Positions 44,599 through 53,579 are shown, counted from the first letter of the stretch. The stretch: 64,000 nucleotides of DNA from Gillisella terrae (GCF_004801395.1 NZ_SSOA01000010.1:1-64000); one strand, 5' to 3'. Numbers and translations: made by a program. The notes: generated from the sequence alone by a model not told the origin.

Positions 44599-45200
44599 TC
44601 AAAACCAAACCGCCCGCGCACTCATCCCTCTCAGTCGAGGCATTGCAAGTGCGCGGACGAAACGGCCGTAAATCTATTTCAGATTTAAACTCCCCAAGGG
44701 TCGACGACACCGCTTATCCCTCATCTTTATCAATAAGCACCGCACATCACCCAGAGGTCGCCGTCGAGGGACACATTGACGCCAGCAACGTAATGTTATA
44801 CCAAAACACCACAAATATCAAACGTGAGACTTGCGCGGAACTCATCTCCATGGCACTGATAACTTTGAATGGTGCTGCAACTTTCGAAAAGAGGATGCGG
44901 CTGAAAAGGGAACGCGGTGAGGACGACCCAAGAGGGACCGAGACCGCGGCTGCCCCCGCAACTGTAAGCGGCGAGCAGGTCTGCATCATGCCACTGGTGA
45001 ACAACCGGGAAGGCGCAGACCAGCAGCGACCCGCAAGCCAGGAGACCTGCCATTCATATGTTCAACCGCAGCGGACGGGGTGTTCCGATGGCACTATCAC
45101 AAGTCAAGACGCGCCTATCGGCGTGGACAAATTTAATTTCGACATTGGCGCTGTTTCCAGCCGCAACCAATCTTGCTCTTACAAAGGGCAGGGGGCTCTG
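44599..45200. other. 602-bp leader region of the cobalamin-type importer operon
   Basis: It contains a promoter region (44600-44860, boxes not assigned), the cobalamin riboswitch and the 48-codon ORF. A frame in register with the ATPase stays open from 44643, but it crosses the riboswitch and is not a plausible extension. Confidence 0.7.
44868..45052 (+). ncRNA. Cobalamin (adenosylcobalamin) riboswitch
   Basis: All landmarks of the class are present in order: AAAGGGAACGCGGTGA-like block near 44907, the invariant GCTGCCCCCGCAACTGTAAG (B12 box region, 44949-44968) with CGG following, CATGCCACTGG at 44987-44997, GGGAAGGC at 45007-45014, and GCGACCCGCAAGCCAGGAGA with CCTGCC closing P1 near 45051. 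It lies upstream of an ABC importer of the B12/siderophore class and should repress it when cobalamin is abundant. AGGAG within the closing strand is also the putative ribosome-binding site of the following tiny ORF. Confidence 0.95.
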
Positions 45201-45204
45201 GTGA
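45058..45204 (+). CDS. 48-residue ORF between riboswitch and importer, possible coupling peptide
   Basis: Reads MFNRSGRGVPMALSQVKTRL then SAWTNLISTLALFPAATNLA and LTKGRGLW. Its TGA overlaps the GTG start of the ATPase gene (GTGA), a typical translational-coupling arrangement. A second in-frame ATG is at 45088. The middle is mildly hydrophobic (LISTLALFPAATNLAL). No family recognised; it lacks the histidines of CbtB. It could transmit riboswitch control of translation to the operon. Coding status is uncertain. Confidence 0.45.
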   Translation: MFNRSGRGVPMALSQVKTRLSAWTNLISTLALFPAATNLALTKGRGLW

Positions 45205-45992
45205 GTTGCAGCACACAGGGCGCAGCACTTACCGCCGAAAATCTCAGCTACACACCTCCCGGTGGACATCGCTTGCTGCATTCCATCAATCTATCAATCC
45301 AGCCAGGCGACCGTCTGGCGATTGTTGGACCAAACGGGGCAGGCAAAACCACATTGCTGCGCTGCCTCTATCGCGCTGTTCAACCCAGCGAGGGGAGGGT
45401 GCTGCTCGATGGTCAGAATTTCGCCAGCCTCTCTGCACGCGAAATCGCCCAGCGCATCGCTGTTGTGGTGCAGGAAACGCCCGCGTCTTTCCCCTTCACC
45501 GTTGAAGATATTGTGATGATGGGGCGCATACCCTGGCGCAAAGGCCTTGGTAGCAATACCAATGAAAACCGTGCAAAAGCGCACCATGCCATGGAGCACT
45601 TAAATTTGCGCGGTATGGAAAAGCGGTCCTTTGGCACCTTGTCAGGTGGCGAAAAACAGCGCGTCCTGGTGGCGCGTGCATTGGCACAAGAACCACAATT
45701 GCTCATTCTGGATGAGCCGTCGAACCATCTCGATATCCGCAATCAGCTGGAAATTCTCGACCTTCTGGCTGGACTTGGCATCACGATTATTACCACGCTG
45801 CACGATATCAACCTGGCGGCAGGTTTTGCCACAAAAGCAGCCATATTACACAAGGGCGAAATGACCGCCTATGGGCCGCCAAAAGACGTGCTCACGCCCC
45901 AGCATATCTCAAGCGCATTCGGTGTCAAAACACACGCCCATGCCGTTTCTGATGGTGACAACCATCATTTTTCCTTTGCACTCAATTCCTGA
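45201..45992 (+). CDS. ABC transporter ATPase, cobalamin/iron-siderophore type (BtuD/FecE-like)
   Basis: A 263-residue ATPase: Walker A VGPNGAGKTTLLRCL near residue 40, Q-loop VVQETPASFP, signature LSGGEKQRVLVARALAQEPQ, Walker B LLILDEPSNHLD and H-loop TLHDINLAAGFA. GTG 45201 with AGGGGG upstream is the best start. First of three importer genes under the cobalamin riboswitch; riboswitch control favours B12 (or cobinamide) over siderophores as the substrate. Confidence 0.9.
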   Translation: MSCSTQGAALTAENLSYTPPGGHRLLHSINLSIQPGDRLAIVGPNGAGKTTLLRCLYRAVQPSEGRVLLDGQNFASLSAREIAQRIAVVVQETPASFPFTVEDIVMMGRIPWRKGLGSNTNENRAKAHHAMEHLNLRGMEKRSFGTLSGGEKQRVLVARALAQEPQLLILDEPSNHLDIRNQLEILDLLAGLGITIITTLHDINLAAGFATKAAILHKGEMTAYGPPKDVLTPQHISSAFGVKTHAHAVSDGDNHHFSFALNS

Positions 45993-46004
45993 CCGGATCA
46001 CATC

Positions 46005-46964
46005 ATGAAGAAAATCGCAACAACTTTCCTCCTTTCGGCTTTTCTCGCGACAGGGGGAGCCTTCGCTGCACACGCAGAACCGGTTACCGTGAAAAGCTGT
46101 AACCGCGACGTAACATTCGACAAAGCACCAAGCCGCGCCGTCTCCAATGATGTCAACTTGACCGAAATGATGCTGGCTCTGAAACTGCAAGATCACATGG
46201 TTGGCTATACCGGCGTTTCCGGCTGGAAAACACTGGATGAAAAACTGCGTGACGGTATCAAGCAATTGCCAGAGCTTTCTGCCAAATATCCCACCAAAGA
46301 AGTGCTGCTCAACGCCGATGCGGATTTCTATTTCGCAGGCTGGAACTATGGGATGAAAGTGGGTGGCGAGGTGACGCCGGAGACCTTGGCACCTTTGGGC
46401 ATCAAGGTTTATGAGTTGACGGAAAGCTGCATTCACATCATGCAAAAGCCAAAGCCGACCATGGATGATATGTTTGTCGACCTGTTGAACCTCGGCAAAA
46501 TCTTCCACGTAGAAGATCGCGCCCAAAAGCTTGTTGATGGCTACCGTCAGCAACTCGCCGCCATTCAGGCAAAGATCAGCAAAACAGACAAACCCGAGCG
46601 GGTGTTTGTTTACGATTCCGGTGAGCAAAAGCCGTTCACTTCCGGTCGCTTCGGCATTCCCACCGCCATGATCGAAGCCGCAGGCGGCAAAAACATTATG
46701 GACGACGTGCAAAAGAGCTGGACCGAAGTTTCTTGGGAACCTGTCATTGAGCGGAATCCCCAGGTCATTATCATCGTCAATTACGGGAATGTCACCGCAC
46801 AACAGAAAATCGATTTCATGATGCAAAACCCGGCGTTCAAGAATATTGATGCGGTAAAAAACAAGCGTTTCATTGTGTTGGATTATGTCGAAGCAACGCC
46901 CGGCCCCCGCAACATTGAGGCCATTGCGCGGCTTGCCGCTGCTTTTCATGCTCAGTCATTGTAA
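46005..46964 (+). CDS. Periplasmic binding protein of a cobalamin/siderophore-type importer (BtuF-like)
   Basis: A 319-residue protein with signal MKKIATTFLLSAFLATGGAF (cleavage after AHA), then the class-III binding-protein fold: CNRDVTFDKAPSRAVSNDVN and FVYDSGEQKPFTSGRFGIPT. It starts 12 bp after the ATPase stop. Gene order ATPase, binding protein, permease differs from E. coli btu genes but is common in rhizobia. Related proteins also bind Fe-siderophores; the riboswitch argues for B12. Confidence 0.85.
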   Translation: MKKIATTFLLSAFLATGGAFAAHAEPVTVKSCNRDVTFDKAPSRAVSNDVNLTEMMLALKLQDHMVGYTGVSGWKTLDEKLRDGIKQLPELSAKYPTKEVLLNADADFYFAGWNYGMKVGGEVTPETLAPLGIKVYELTESCIHIMQKPKPTMDDMFVDLLNLGKIFHVEDRAQKLVDGYRQQLAAIQAKISKTDKPERVFVYDSGEQKPFTSGRFGIPTAMIEAAGGKNIMDDVQKSWTEVSWEPVIERNPQVIIIVNYGNVTAQQKIDFMMQNPAFKNIDAVKNKRFIVLDYVEATPGPRNIEAIARLAAAFHAQSL

Positions 46965-46979
46965 GTCTAGGCTTTCATT

Positions 46980-47999
46980 GTGCGTTGTATAAAAAAAATT
47001 TTTTGGCCCATAATTCTCTTGGGCCTCGTCTTGATCACCATCAGCGCAGGGGTGTCACTGGGATCGGCTCCCATTCCCATGGCAATGGTTTGGAAAATTG
47101 TTGCCAATCATCTTCACCCTGACAGCTTCGTGGCTGATTGGTCGCAAGGCCGCGACAGCATTGTCTGGGATGTCAGGTTTCCAAGGGTTTTGCTGGGTGG
47201 TCTGGTGGGTGCTGGCCTTGCCCTGACCGGCGCCGTCTTGCAGCCCGCTACTCGCAATCCGCTGGCCGATCCGCATTTGCTTGGCGTGTCATCGGGGGCC
47301 GCATTTGGGGCCATCATCGCGCTCTTGCATACAGGCATGGTATTTGGCCTTTTCACTGTTCCGCTTTTTGCCTTTGCCGGTGCCTTGATGGCAACGGCTT
47401 TGGTGCCTCTGGTCGCGGGAGCACGGCGCGGCATGCAAGCGGATCGGCTGGTGCTATCCGGTGTTATTGTTGCTTTCTTCTTTACGGCACTCGGCAATCT
47501 TCTGGTATTTTTAGGGGATCCCCGCGCAACACAGACCGTGATGTTCTGGATGCTGGGCGGTCTTGGTCTCGCGCAATGGCAACACCTGCTCTATCCAGCC
47601 CTTGTTCTGTTTGCAGCGCTTGTCTATCTGCTCCCCAACGCTCAACCCTTGAACGCGATGGCCATGGGCGATGAGACCGCAACAACGTTGGGCGTCAACG
47701 TCGCTCGTTTTCGCCTCACCCTTTTTGTTGTTGCTGCCCTGATGACGGGTACAATGGTGGCTTTTTCCGGAGCCATTGGATTTGTCGGTTTAATGGTGCC
47801 GCATATGGTCAGAGCCATGGTGGGGTCTGACAATGCCCGCGTCTTGCCGATGTCTGCTTTGGTTGGTGGTTTAGTGCTTATTCTTGCCGATCTTGTCGCC
47901 CGGTTGGCGGTTGCCCCCGAAGATATGCCGATCGGGATTGTCACCGGCATTGTTGGCTGTGGGGCATTTGTCTGGATCATGCGCAAAAATGGCGAATAA
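46980..47999 (+). CDS. FecCD/BtuC-type ABC transporter permease
   Basis: A 339-residue permease with about ten helices. RFPRVLLGGLVGAGLALTGA, then VLQPATRNPLADPHLLGVSS is the FecCD signature; GAIGFVGLMVPHMVRAMVGS is the conserved coupling loop. The GTG at 46980 is used; no strong ribosome-binding site is visible, which is odd, though the gene is only 15 bp after the binding-protein stop. The following hairpin at 48007-48045 separates it from a convergent gene. Confidence 0.9.
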   Translation: MRCIKKIFWPIILLGLVLITISAGVSLGSAPIPMAMVWKIVANHLHPDSFVADWSQGRDSIVWDVRFPRVLLGGLVGAGLALTGAVLQPATRNPLADPHLLGVSSGAAFGAIIALLHTGMVFGLFTVPLFAFAGALMATALVPLVAGARRGMQADRLVLSGVIVAFFFTALGNLLVFLGDPRATQTVMFWMLGGLGLAQWQHLLYPALVLFAALVYLLPNAQPLNAMAMGDETATTLGVNVARFRLTLFVVAALMTGTMVAFSGAIGFVGLMVPHMVRAMVGSDNARVLPMSALVGGLVLILADLVARLAVAPEDMPIGIVTGIVGCGAFVWIMRKNGE

Positions 48000-48006
48000 C
48001 AGGCCG

Positions 48007-48045
48007 TCTCTCGCGCAAAATCTGGTGTGGATTTTGCGCGAGAGA
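48007..48045. terminator. Long hairpin between convergent operons
   Basis: TCTCTCGCGCAAAATC pairs perfectly with GATTTTGCGCGAGAGA (16 bp), 7-nt loop. There is no T-run on either side; probably a bidirectional terminator or RNA-stabilising hairpin. Confidence 0.7.
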
Positions 48046-48057
48046 AAATCACCATGC

Positions 48058-48969
48058 TCAACGGGCGTGCAGCACCCTGGCAACTTCGTGGATATGGGCG
48101 GCCCCAATGCCGCAGCACCCGCCAATCATCGTGGCACCGGCATCTGCCCAAGTGCAGGCAAAACGCGAATAAGCGTCATCCGTCAAGTCAGCACGGGTTT
48201 CATGCAGTCCTTCATTGGCAGCCTTCTCGCCTTGCTCCCCCTCGAAAGCGTTGGCGTAGACACCAATTTCCAATGAAACACCCTTCTTTTTGAACACAGC
48301 CGCCGCCGTTTCAACGGCCGCGCGCATCACTTCCGGCTTGCTACAGTTGAACAACAATGCCGATGCGCCGGAGCCTGCTGCCCAAAGTGCAGCATCCTTG
48401 ACCAATTCGCCAGAACGCAACTTTGGCGCACCACCCGTAACCTGCTCCTCGTCATCACCGAGGGTGAAAGAGATCCAAAATGGCTTGCCGGTTTTGGCGA
48501 CAGCAACGCGCACAGCCTCACCTTCAGCAATCAAGCTGAGTGTTTCACCCAGCCAAACGTCAACAAAAGGTTCAAGACCGTCAACCAGCGGTTTGAGATA
48601 ATCTTGGACGCGCGAAGGATCAAAATTCTGCGGCTCATATGAGCCAAAAATGGGTGGAAGCGAACCGGCAACCGTGATTTTCCGATCCTTCGCCGCGTCC
48701 GCCGCTTCGCGAGCCAGTCTCCCGCACAGCGAAATCAGGGCAGGGCCGTCCTTGCGAAAACGCTCTTCACCGATATGAAACGGCACAAGCGCATAACTGT
48801 TGGTTGTCACAACATCTGCGCCAGCCGCAATAAATTCTGCATGAACCTGGCGCACAATCTCTGGTGTATTCATCAGCGCCAGCGCCGACCACTCCGGTTG
48901 CTTCAGTTCGGCGCCGAGACGGATCAATTCGCGGCTCATGCCGCCGTCAAGAATACGAAGTTGCGTCAT
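48058..48969 (-). CDS. Homocysteine S-methyltransferase family protein (MmuM-like)
   Basis: A 303-residue Zn-dependent methyltransferase. Zn ligands are the Cys of LLFNCSKPE near residue 208 and the Cys pair of GGCCGIG near 285; ILDGGMSRELIRLG is the N-terminal barrel motif. Family members transfer a methyl group from S-methylmethionine (SMM), or S-methyl donors such as betaines, to homocysteine. It is the last gene of a leftward operon with a polar amino-acid ABC importer, so import and use of SMM is the simplest reading. Cobalamin- and folate-domains of MetH are absent. Confidence 0.85.
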   Translation of the reverse strand: MTQLRILDGGMSRELIRLGAELKQPEWSALALMNTPEIVRQVHAEFIAAGADVVTTNSYALVPFHIGEERFRKDGPALISLCGRLAREAADAAKDRKITVAGSLPPIFGSYEPQNFDPSRVQDYLKPLVDGLEPFVDVWLGETLSLIAEGEAVRVAVAKTGKPFWISFTLGDDEEQVTGGAPKLRSGELVKDAALWAAGSGASALLFNCSKPEVMRAAVETAAAVFKKKGVSLEIGVYANAFEGEQGEKAANEGLHETRADLTDDAYSRFACTWADAGATMIGGCCGIGAAHIHEVARVLHAR

Positions 48970-48987
48970 TATTTTCCTGTTTCCTCG

Positions 48988-49677
48988 TTAGCGGCGCACT
49001 GGAACCTGCGCTTCCACAATGTGAAACGCCCGTGCGATGATGGCAGTCAAAATGAGATAAAAGACGGTGACAACAATCAGCGGTTCATAAACCAGCAATG
49101 TATCTTGCCGAACTTTGTAAGCCACGGCGTACAGATCCATCACTGTGACCGTGAAGGCAAGGGGGGTCGATTTCAGCTGCATCACCACCTCACCAGCGAT
49201 GGTGGGCAAAGCAATACGAATGGCGCGCGGCAACCAGATGCGCCGGATCAGAGTAAAGCGTCCCATGCCAAAGGCACGCCCGGCTTCCAGCTCGCCTTTT
49301 GGCACAGCCAAAAGTGCGCCGCGCAAGACTTCGGCTTCATAAGCGGCATAGTTCAGCGTGAAGCTGACAACCGCAAAAAAGAAACCCTCACGCAAAACTG
49401 GCCAAAAGATACTATGGCGAATGCCCGGAATCATCGGCAAAAGAGAGCCGACGCCGTAATAAAGCAGCCAAAGCTGAATCAACAGCGGCGTTCCACGAAA
49501 AAAAGCACAATAGGATTTGGAGAACCAGCGAAGCGTACGACCACCGCGCACCTGCGCAAATGCCAGTCCAATTGCAAGGATAAATCCAAAAACCACCGAA
49601 AGAACCAGAAGCGTCACCGTTTGCCACGCACCTGAAAGCAAAAGGGGCCAGTAGCGGGCAATCCATGAAAAATCCAT
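48988..49677 (-). CDS. Polar amino-acid ABC transporter permease (HisM/ArtM-like)
   Basis: A 229-residue permease with five or six helices; the EAA-like loop is EVLRGALLAVPKGELEAGRA then FGMGRF. It lies 18 bp upstream of the methyltransferase and 9 bp downstream of the other permease. The two permeases form the membrane heterodimer. Confidence 0.9.
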   Translation of the reverse strand: MDFSWIARYWPLLLSGAWQTVTLLVLSVVFGFILAIGLAFAQVRGGRTLRWFSKSYCAFFRGTPLLIQLWLLYYGVGSLLPMIPGIRHSIFWPVLREGFFFAVVSFTLNYAAYEAEVLRGALLAVPKGELEAGRAFGMGRFTLIRRIWLPRAIRIALPTIAGEVVMQLKSTPLAFTVTVMDLYAVAYKVRQDTLLVYEPLIVVTVFYLILTAIIARAFHIVEAQVPVRR

Positions 49678-49686
49678 TGCCGCCCC

Positions 49687-50409
49687 TTAAGCCAGTGTCG
49701 GCTGACCGCGCCGGACGCGGCGTTCAATCAGCATAAACACGAGATTAGAAACAAGGCTGATGACCAGATAGAGACAGGCAGCCGCGAAAAAGAAAAGAAA
49801 ATAGTGTTTTGTGCTGGCACCCGCCAAGCGGGTGGCAAGGGCAAGTTCCTGATACCCCACCACGGCAACAAGCGCGCTGTCTTTGGTCACGGCCATCCAC
49901 AAATTGGCGAGGCCGGGCAGGGCATTGGGCAAAAGAGCCGGAAAAACCACCCGCCTGAATCGCAGAAACGGGGCCATGCCAAAGGCCCTGGCGGCCTCAA
50001 TCTGGCCAACGGGAATAGCAAGAATTGCGCCTCTGAGCACTTCAGTTGCATAGGCCCCCTGCACAAATCCCAAAACCACCACCGCTGCAACAAATCCGTT
50101 GACTTCAATGGGCGGAATATCAAAGGCACGGAGCAGATGGTTTAATCCATCGGTTCCCGCATAATAGAGACCGACAATCAAAATCAGCTCAGGCACCGCC
50201 CGGATCGTGGTCGTGTAAAGATTGAGCAATGCTTTCAAAAAGCGATTGCCCGATAGCTTACCCAACGCACCCGCTATGCCAATGAGCAAGCCGAGCAGAA
50301 AGGCACCGCCTGAAATGGCAAGCGTTGCCATAGCCCCAGACAGCAAAGTACCACCCCAACCCGGAGGGTAGGGGGAGAGCAGTTCAAGAAGGCTTTGGGT
50401 GCTTGCCAT
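49687..50409 (-). CDS. Polar amino-acid ABC transporter permease (HisQ/ArtQ-like)
   Basis: A 240-residue permease; EVLRGAILAIPVGQIEAARA then FGMAPF is the coupling loop, and the N-terminal GWGGTLLSGAMATLAISGGA helix is typical. It starts 24 bp after the binding-protein gene ends. Confidence 0.9.
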   Translation of the reverse strand: MASTQSLLELLSPYPPGWGGTLLSGAMATLAISGGAFLLGLLIGIAGALGKLSGNRFLKALLNLYTTTIRAVPELILIVGLYYAGTDGLNHLLRAFDIPPIEVNGFVAAVVVLGFVQGAYATEVLRGAILAIPVGQIEAARAFGMAPFLRFRRVVFPALLPNALPGLANLWMAVTKDSALVAVVGYQELALATRLAGASTKHYFLFFFAAACLYLVISLVSNLVFMLIERRVRRGQPTLA

Positions 50410-50432
50410 ATCTATACTATATCAGCTCGATC

Positions 50433-51203
50433 TTACTTACCGTAAATGTCGAAGTCGAAATATTTCTTGCTGATTTCGTCATATTTTCCGCTGGCGCGCA
50501 CGGCCGCAATGGCTGCATTGAGCTTGGCCTTCAACGCTGTATCGTCCTTGCGCACACCACCACTGACACCAGCCCCCAAGATTTCTGGATCATCGGCAAC
50601 ATCGCCCATATCTGCACAGCAGTCTTTGCCGGTATCACTTTTCAAGAAAGCATCCAATGCGATGGAATCGCCAAACACATAATCAATGCGACCGGCGGCG
50701 AGATCTTGAAACGCTTCATCCAGTGTCTGGTAGGTTTTTTGCGAGGCAACCTTGGAAAAATACTTCGCGTAGTAATCGGATTGAATGGTTGATACCTGAA
50801 TACCAATGGTCTTACCCTTGACGTCTTCCGCCGAGGTACCGGGCTTCATGTCGCTCATACCAATCAACTTGCTTGGCGTCTTGTAATATTTATCCGTAAA
50901 ATCAATGATCTTTTCACGCTCTGCGGTCCTGGACATTGAGGACCAGATCACATCAAATTTCTTCGCGTTAAGGGCAGGGATCAATCCATCCCAGGATAGT
51001 TCCACAATCGAGCATTTTTCCTTCATCTCGGCGCAGACCGCGTCCATCAAATCAATTTCCCAGCCGTGCCATTTGCCGCTGGCGTCCTTGGCAAAGAACG
51101 GTGGGTAGGATTCATTCATGATGCCGAACCGGACATCTGCTTGCGCTACAACAGCCGATGCTGCAAAAGCTGCGCCTGCCAAAAGCATCGAGAGGAATTT
51201 CAT
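50433..51203 (-). CDS. Polar amino-acid ABC transporter binding protein
   Basis: A 256-residue SBP_bac_3 protein with signal MKFLSMLLAGAAFAASAVVA (cleavage after AQA). DVRFGIMNESYPPFFAKDAS and DVIWSSMSRTAEREKIIDFT match lysine/arginine/histidine/ornithine-type binders, but the ligand may differ given the methyltransferase in the operon. ATG 51203 is preceded by CAGGAGAC; upstream extension of the frame to 51290 lacks a signal-like N-terminus. A CC pair (GKDCCADM) is unusual. Confidence 0.9.
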   Translation of the reverse strand: MKFLSMLLAGAAFAASAVVAQADVRFGIMNESYPPFFAKDASGKWHGWEIDLMDAVCAEMKEKCSIVELSWDGLIPALNAKKFDVIWSSMSRTAEREKIIDFTDKYYKTPSKLIGMSDMKPGTSAEDVKGKTIGIQVSTIQSDYYAKYFSKVASQKTYQTLDEAFQDLAAGRIDYVFGDSIALDAFLKSDTGKDCCADMGDVADDPEILGAGVSGGVRKDDTALKAKLNAAIAAVRASGKYDEISKKYFDFDIYGK

Positions 51204-51256
51204 CACGTGTCGTCTCCTGTTGACGGTGAAATATGAAAAAAGGGGAGAAGAGGGGG

Positions 51257-52036
51257 CTAGTCGGCAAGGCCGGCGGTGAACTCTCTGCACCTCAGACTGG
51301 TCGGGTTGCCAAACACCTGCGAAGGCGGGCCTTCCTCTTCAACCCGACCCTGATGCAAAAACATGACGTGGCTGGAAACGTCACGCGCAAAGCGCATCTC
51401 ATGCGTCACCAACAACATGGTACGACCTTCTTCAGCCAGATCACGGATAACTTTGAGCACTTCACCAACCAGCTCAGGGTCCAGAGCCGATGTTGGCTCA
51501 TCAAACAGCATCACTGCGGGCTCCACGCATAAGGCTCGTGCAATGGCGGCTCGCTGTTGCTGCCCGCCGGAGAGAAAGGCCGGGTAGGCGTCGCGCTTGT
51601 CGTAAAGTCCGACCTTATGCAGCAATGCCTTCGCTTTCTCAATCGCGTCGGCACGCTTGATGCCCATCACATGCACAGGAGCTTCAATAACATTTTCCAG
51701 CACAGTCAAATGGGCCCAAAGATTGAAACTCTGAAACACCATGCCCAGACCGGTGCGAACACGCTCAATCTGCCGCCAGCTGACCGGCACCATCTTACCA
51801 CCGCGTCCAGTCTTTAATGCGATCTCCTCGCCAGCAACAACCACCCGTCCCTGATCCGGCAATTCGAGAAAATTAATGCAACGTAAAAACGTGCTCTTAC
51901 CCGAGCCGGAAGAACCAATAATGGAAATGACATCGCCCTTATGGGCCGTTACAGAGATGCCTTTTAGAACCTCCTGCGAGCCGAAACGTTTATGGATATT
52001 CTCCACCTGAAGGGCGCAGCGCGCAGTCTCTGTCAT
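51257..52036 (-). CDS. Polar amino-acid ABC transporter ATPase (HisP/GlnQ-like)
   Basis: A 259-residue ATPase: Walker A IIGSSGSGKSTFLRCINFLE near residue 38, signature LSGGQQQRAAIARALCVEPA, Walker B VMLFDEPTSALDPELVGEVL. First gene of a five-gene leftward operon (ATPase, binding protein, two permeases, methyltransferase), divergent from an Lrp-family regulator. The start (52036 versus 52069) is not certain. Confidence 0.9.
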   Translation of the reverse strand: MTETARCALQVENIHKRFGSQEVLKGISVTAHKGDVISIIGSSGSGKSTFLRCINFLELPDQGRVVVAGEEIALKTGRGGKMVPVSWRQIERVRTGLGMVFQSFNLWAHLTVLENVIEAPVHVMGIKRADAIEKAKALLHKVGLYDKRDAYPAFLSGGQQQRAAIARALCVEPAVMLFDEPTSALDPELVGEVLKVIRDLAEEGRTMLLVTHEMRFARDVSSHVMFLHQGRVEEEGPPSQVFGNPTSLRCREFTAGLAD

Positions 52037-52200
52037 CAATTGGTCCAGCCTGTCATAATTTCGCACCATAATGGCTGTTGTGCGCGACTTTTACGCGCAA
52101 AATAACGCTTTGTTGCATAAATTCTGCGAAAAACAATTGCAAATGCGGGATATAAATTAAAAAAAGACAATTGTGCGACAAAACAGCAGAGGGCCCTGCC

Positions 52201-52668
52201 ATGGAACAACTGGACCGCTTCGATCGCGAGATCATAGAGATCATTCAGCGCAATTGCCAAATGAAAGCGGAGGCCATGGCGGAGGAGGTAGGTCTTTCTG
52301 CATCCGCCGTGCAAAGGCGTTTGAAACGGCTGCGCGAAGACGGGATCATTAAGGGTGAAGTTGCGATCATCGATAGAAAATCCTCTGGCCATCCTATGGT
52401 GTTTATCGTTGGAATGGAAATCGAGCGCGATAACTATGATGCCTTGGCCCGCTTTCGTCTTTGGGCCGAGCGACAGGATCATGTGCAGCAGGTCTACTAT
52501 GTGACGGGGCAAGTGGATCTGATCGCTATCATCACCGCAAGGGATGTGGAGCATTATGATGATATTGCCGCTGTCTTGATGGCAGAAAATCCTCAGATCA
52601 GGCGAATGCACACAAATGTTGTGTTGAGAGACATCAAGCTCAGTCTTTTCGTACCCATGGCAAAATGA
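52201..52668 (+). CDS. Lrp/AsnC-family transcriptional regulator
   Basis: A 155-residue regulator: HTH LDRFDREIIEIIQRNCQMKA then EAMAEEVGLSASAVQRRLKR at residues 3-45, and an RAM ligand domain (VYYVTGQVDLIAIITARDVE). It is divergent from the amino-acid importer operon and upstream of ureidoglycine aminohydrolase, so it probably senses an amino acid and controls one or both. AT-rich repeats with TTGCA in both promoter regions (near 52107-52150 and 52700-52740) could be binding sites. ATG 52201 begins at the conserved domain start. Confidence 0.9.
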   Translation: MEQLDRFDREIIEIIQRNCQMKAEAMAEEVGLSASAVQRRLKRLREDGIIKGEVAIIDRKSSGHPMVFIVGMEIERDNYDALARFRLWAERQDHVQQVYYVTGQVDLIAIITARDVEHYDDIAAVLMAENPQIRRMHTNVVLRDIKLSLFVPMAK

Positions 52669-52757
52669 TCTACCTCATGAAATAGGATTGGCAATTTCCG
52701 ATATTGCAATAATTGGCGTAATAGATTGCTGATCAATTGCAACACGGAACAGGTTCG

Positions 52758-53579
52758 ATGAGTAAGAACACCTATTACACCAGCTTGGGAGGTCTACCGC
52801 CTCAAACCCAATTACTGTCGGGCAAGGCGGTGTTTACCACCGCATACGCCGTTATCCCAAAAGGTGTTATGAGCGACATTGTCACCAGTCTTTTGCCCCA
52901 CTGGCGTGAGACCAAGGCCTGGATCATTGCCCGCCCAATGACCGGCTTTTCAGAAACATTCTCGCAATATATCATGCAAGTCGAACCAGGCGGCGGCAGC
53001 GACAATCCCGAACCGGATGTGAGAGCGCAAGCGGCCATCTTTGTGGTTGAGGGTTCCATAACAATCACCTTCGAGGGTGAGGAACACGCTTTAAGAGCTG
53101 GTTCATTTGCCTATCTGCCCGCTGGTGCCCATTGGCGTTTACACAACACCAGTGATGCAGTTTCAAAATTCCATTGGGTTCGCAAAGCGTTTCAACCCGT
53201 TGAGGGGCTCGATGCACCGCCAGCCATTTTCACCCATGAAGATGAGCACGAAATTGCCATGATGCCAGATACAAACGGCGCATGGGGAACAACGCGCTTT
53301 ATTGACCCAAGCGATATTCGCTATGACTTTCATTTGAACATTGTCACATTTGAGCCAGGCGGCATCATTCCCTTCATGGAAACCCATATCATGGAGCATG
53401 GCCTCTATGTGTTGGAAGGCAAAGCAGTCTATCGATTGAATGACGATTGGGTGGAAGTGGAGGCTGGCGATTTTATGTGGCTGAGAGCTTTTTGCCCTCA
53501 GGCCTGCTATGCGGGTGGCCCTGGTCGTTTTCGCTACCTGCTTTATAAGGATGTCAACAGACACCCCCGCCTTTGGTAA
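52758..53579 (+). CDS. allE: (S)-ureidoglycine aminohydrolase, bicupin
   Basis: A 273-residue bicupin that releases ammonia from (S)-ureidoglycine in purine-ring (allantoin) breakdown. The second cupin has the Mn-site candidates E and H in FMETHIMEHGLYVLEGKAVY; the first cupin core is IFVVEGSITITFEGEEHALR, then AGSFAYLPAGAHWRLHN. Length and the IVTFEPGGIIPF pattern fit AllE/UGHY. No allantoinase or allantoate amidohydrolase is in the window. ATG 52758 is 89 bp after the Lrp gene. Confidence 0.85.
   Translation: MSKNTYYTSLGGLPPQTQLLSGKAVFTTAYAVIPKGVMSDIVTSLLPHWRETKAWIIARPMTGFSETFSQYIMQVEPGGGSDNPEPDVRAQAAIFVVEGSITITFEGEEHALRAGSFAYLPAGAHWRLHNTSDAVSKFHWVRKAFQPVEGLDAPPAIFTHEDEHEIAMMPDTNGAWGTTRFIDPSDIRYDFHLNIVTFEPGGIIPFMETHIMEHGLYVLEGKAVYRLNDDWVEVEAGDFMWLRAFCPQACYAGGPGRFRYLLYKDVNRHPRLW

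Noticed and set aside
44643..45200. N-terminal extension of the importer ATPase by 186 codons
   Set aside because: The frame runs through the cobalamin riboswitch and matches no ABC N-terminus; GTG 45201 with a good ribosome-binding site is the start.
48007..48045. Hairpin considered as a member of the mosaic repeat family
   Set aside because: Its sequence shares nothing with the TACAGC/GCTGTA hairpins; it is a local convergent terminator-like stem.
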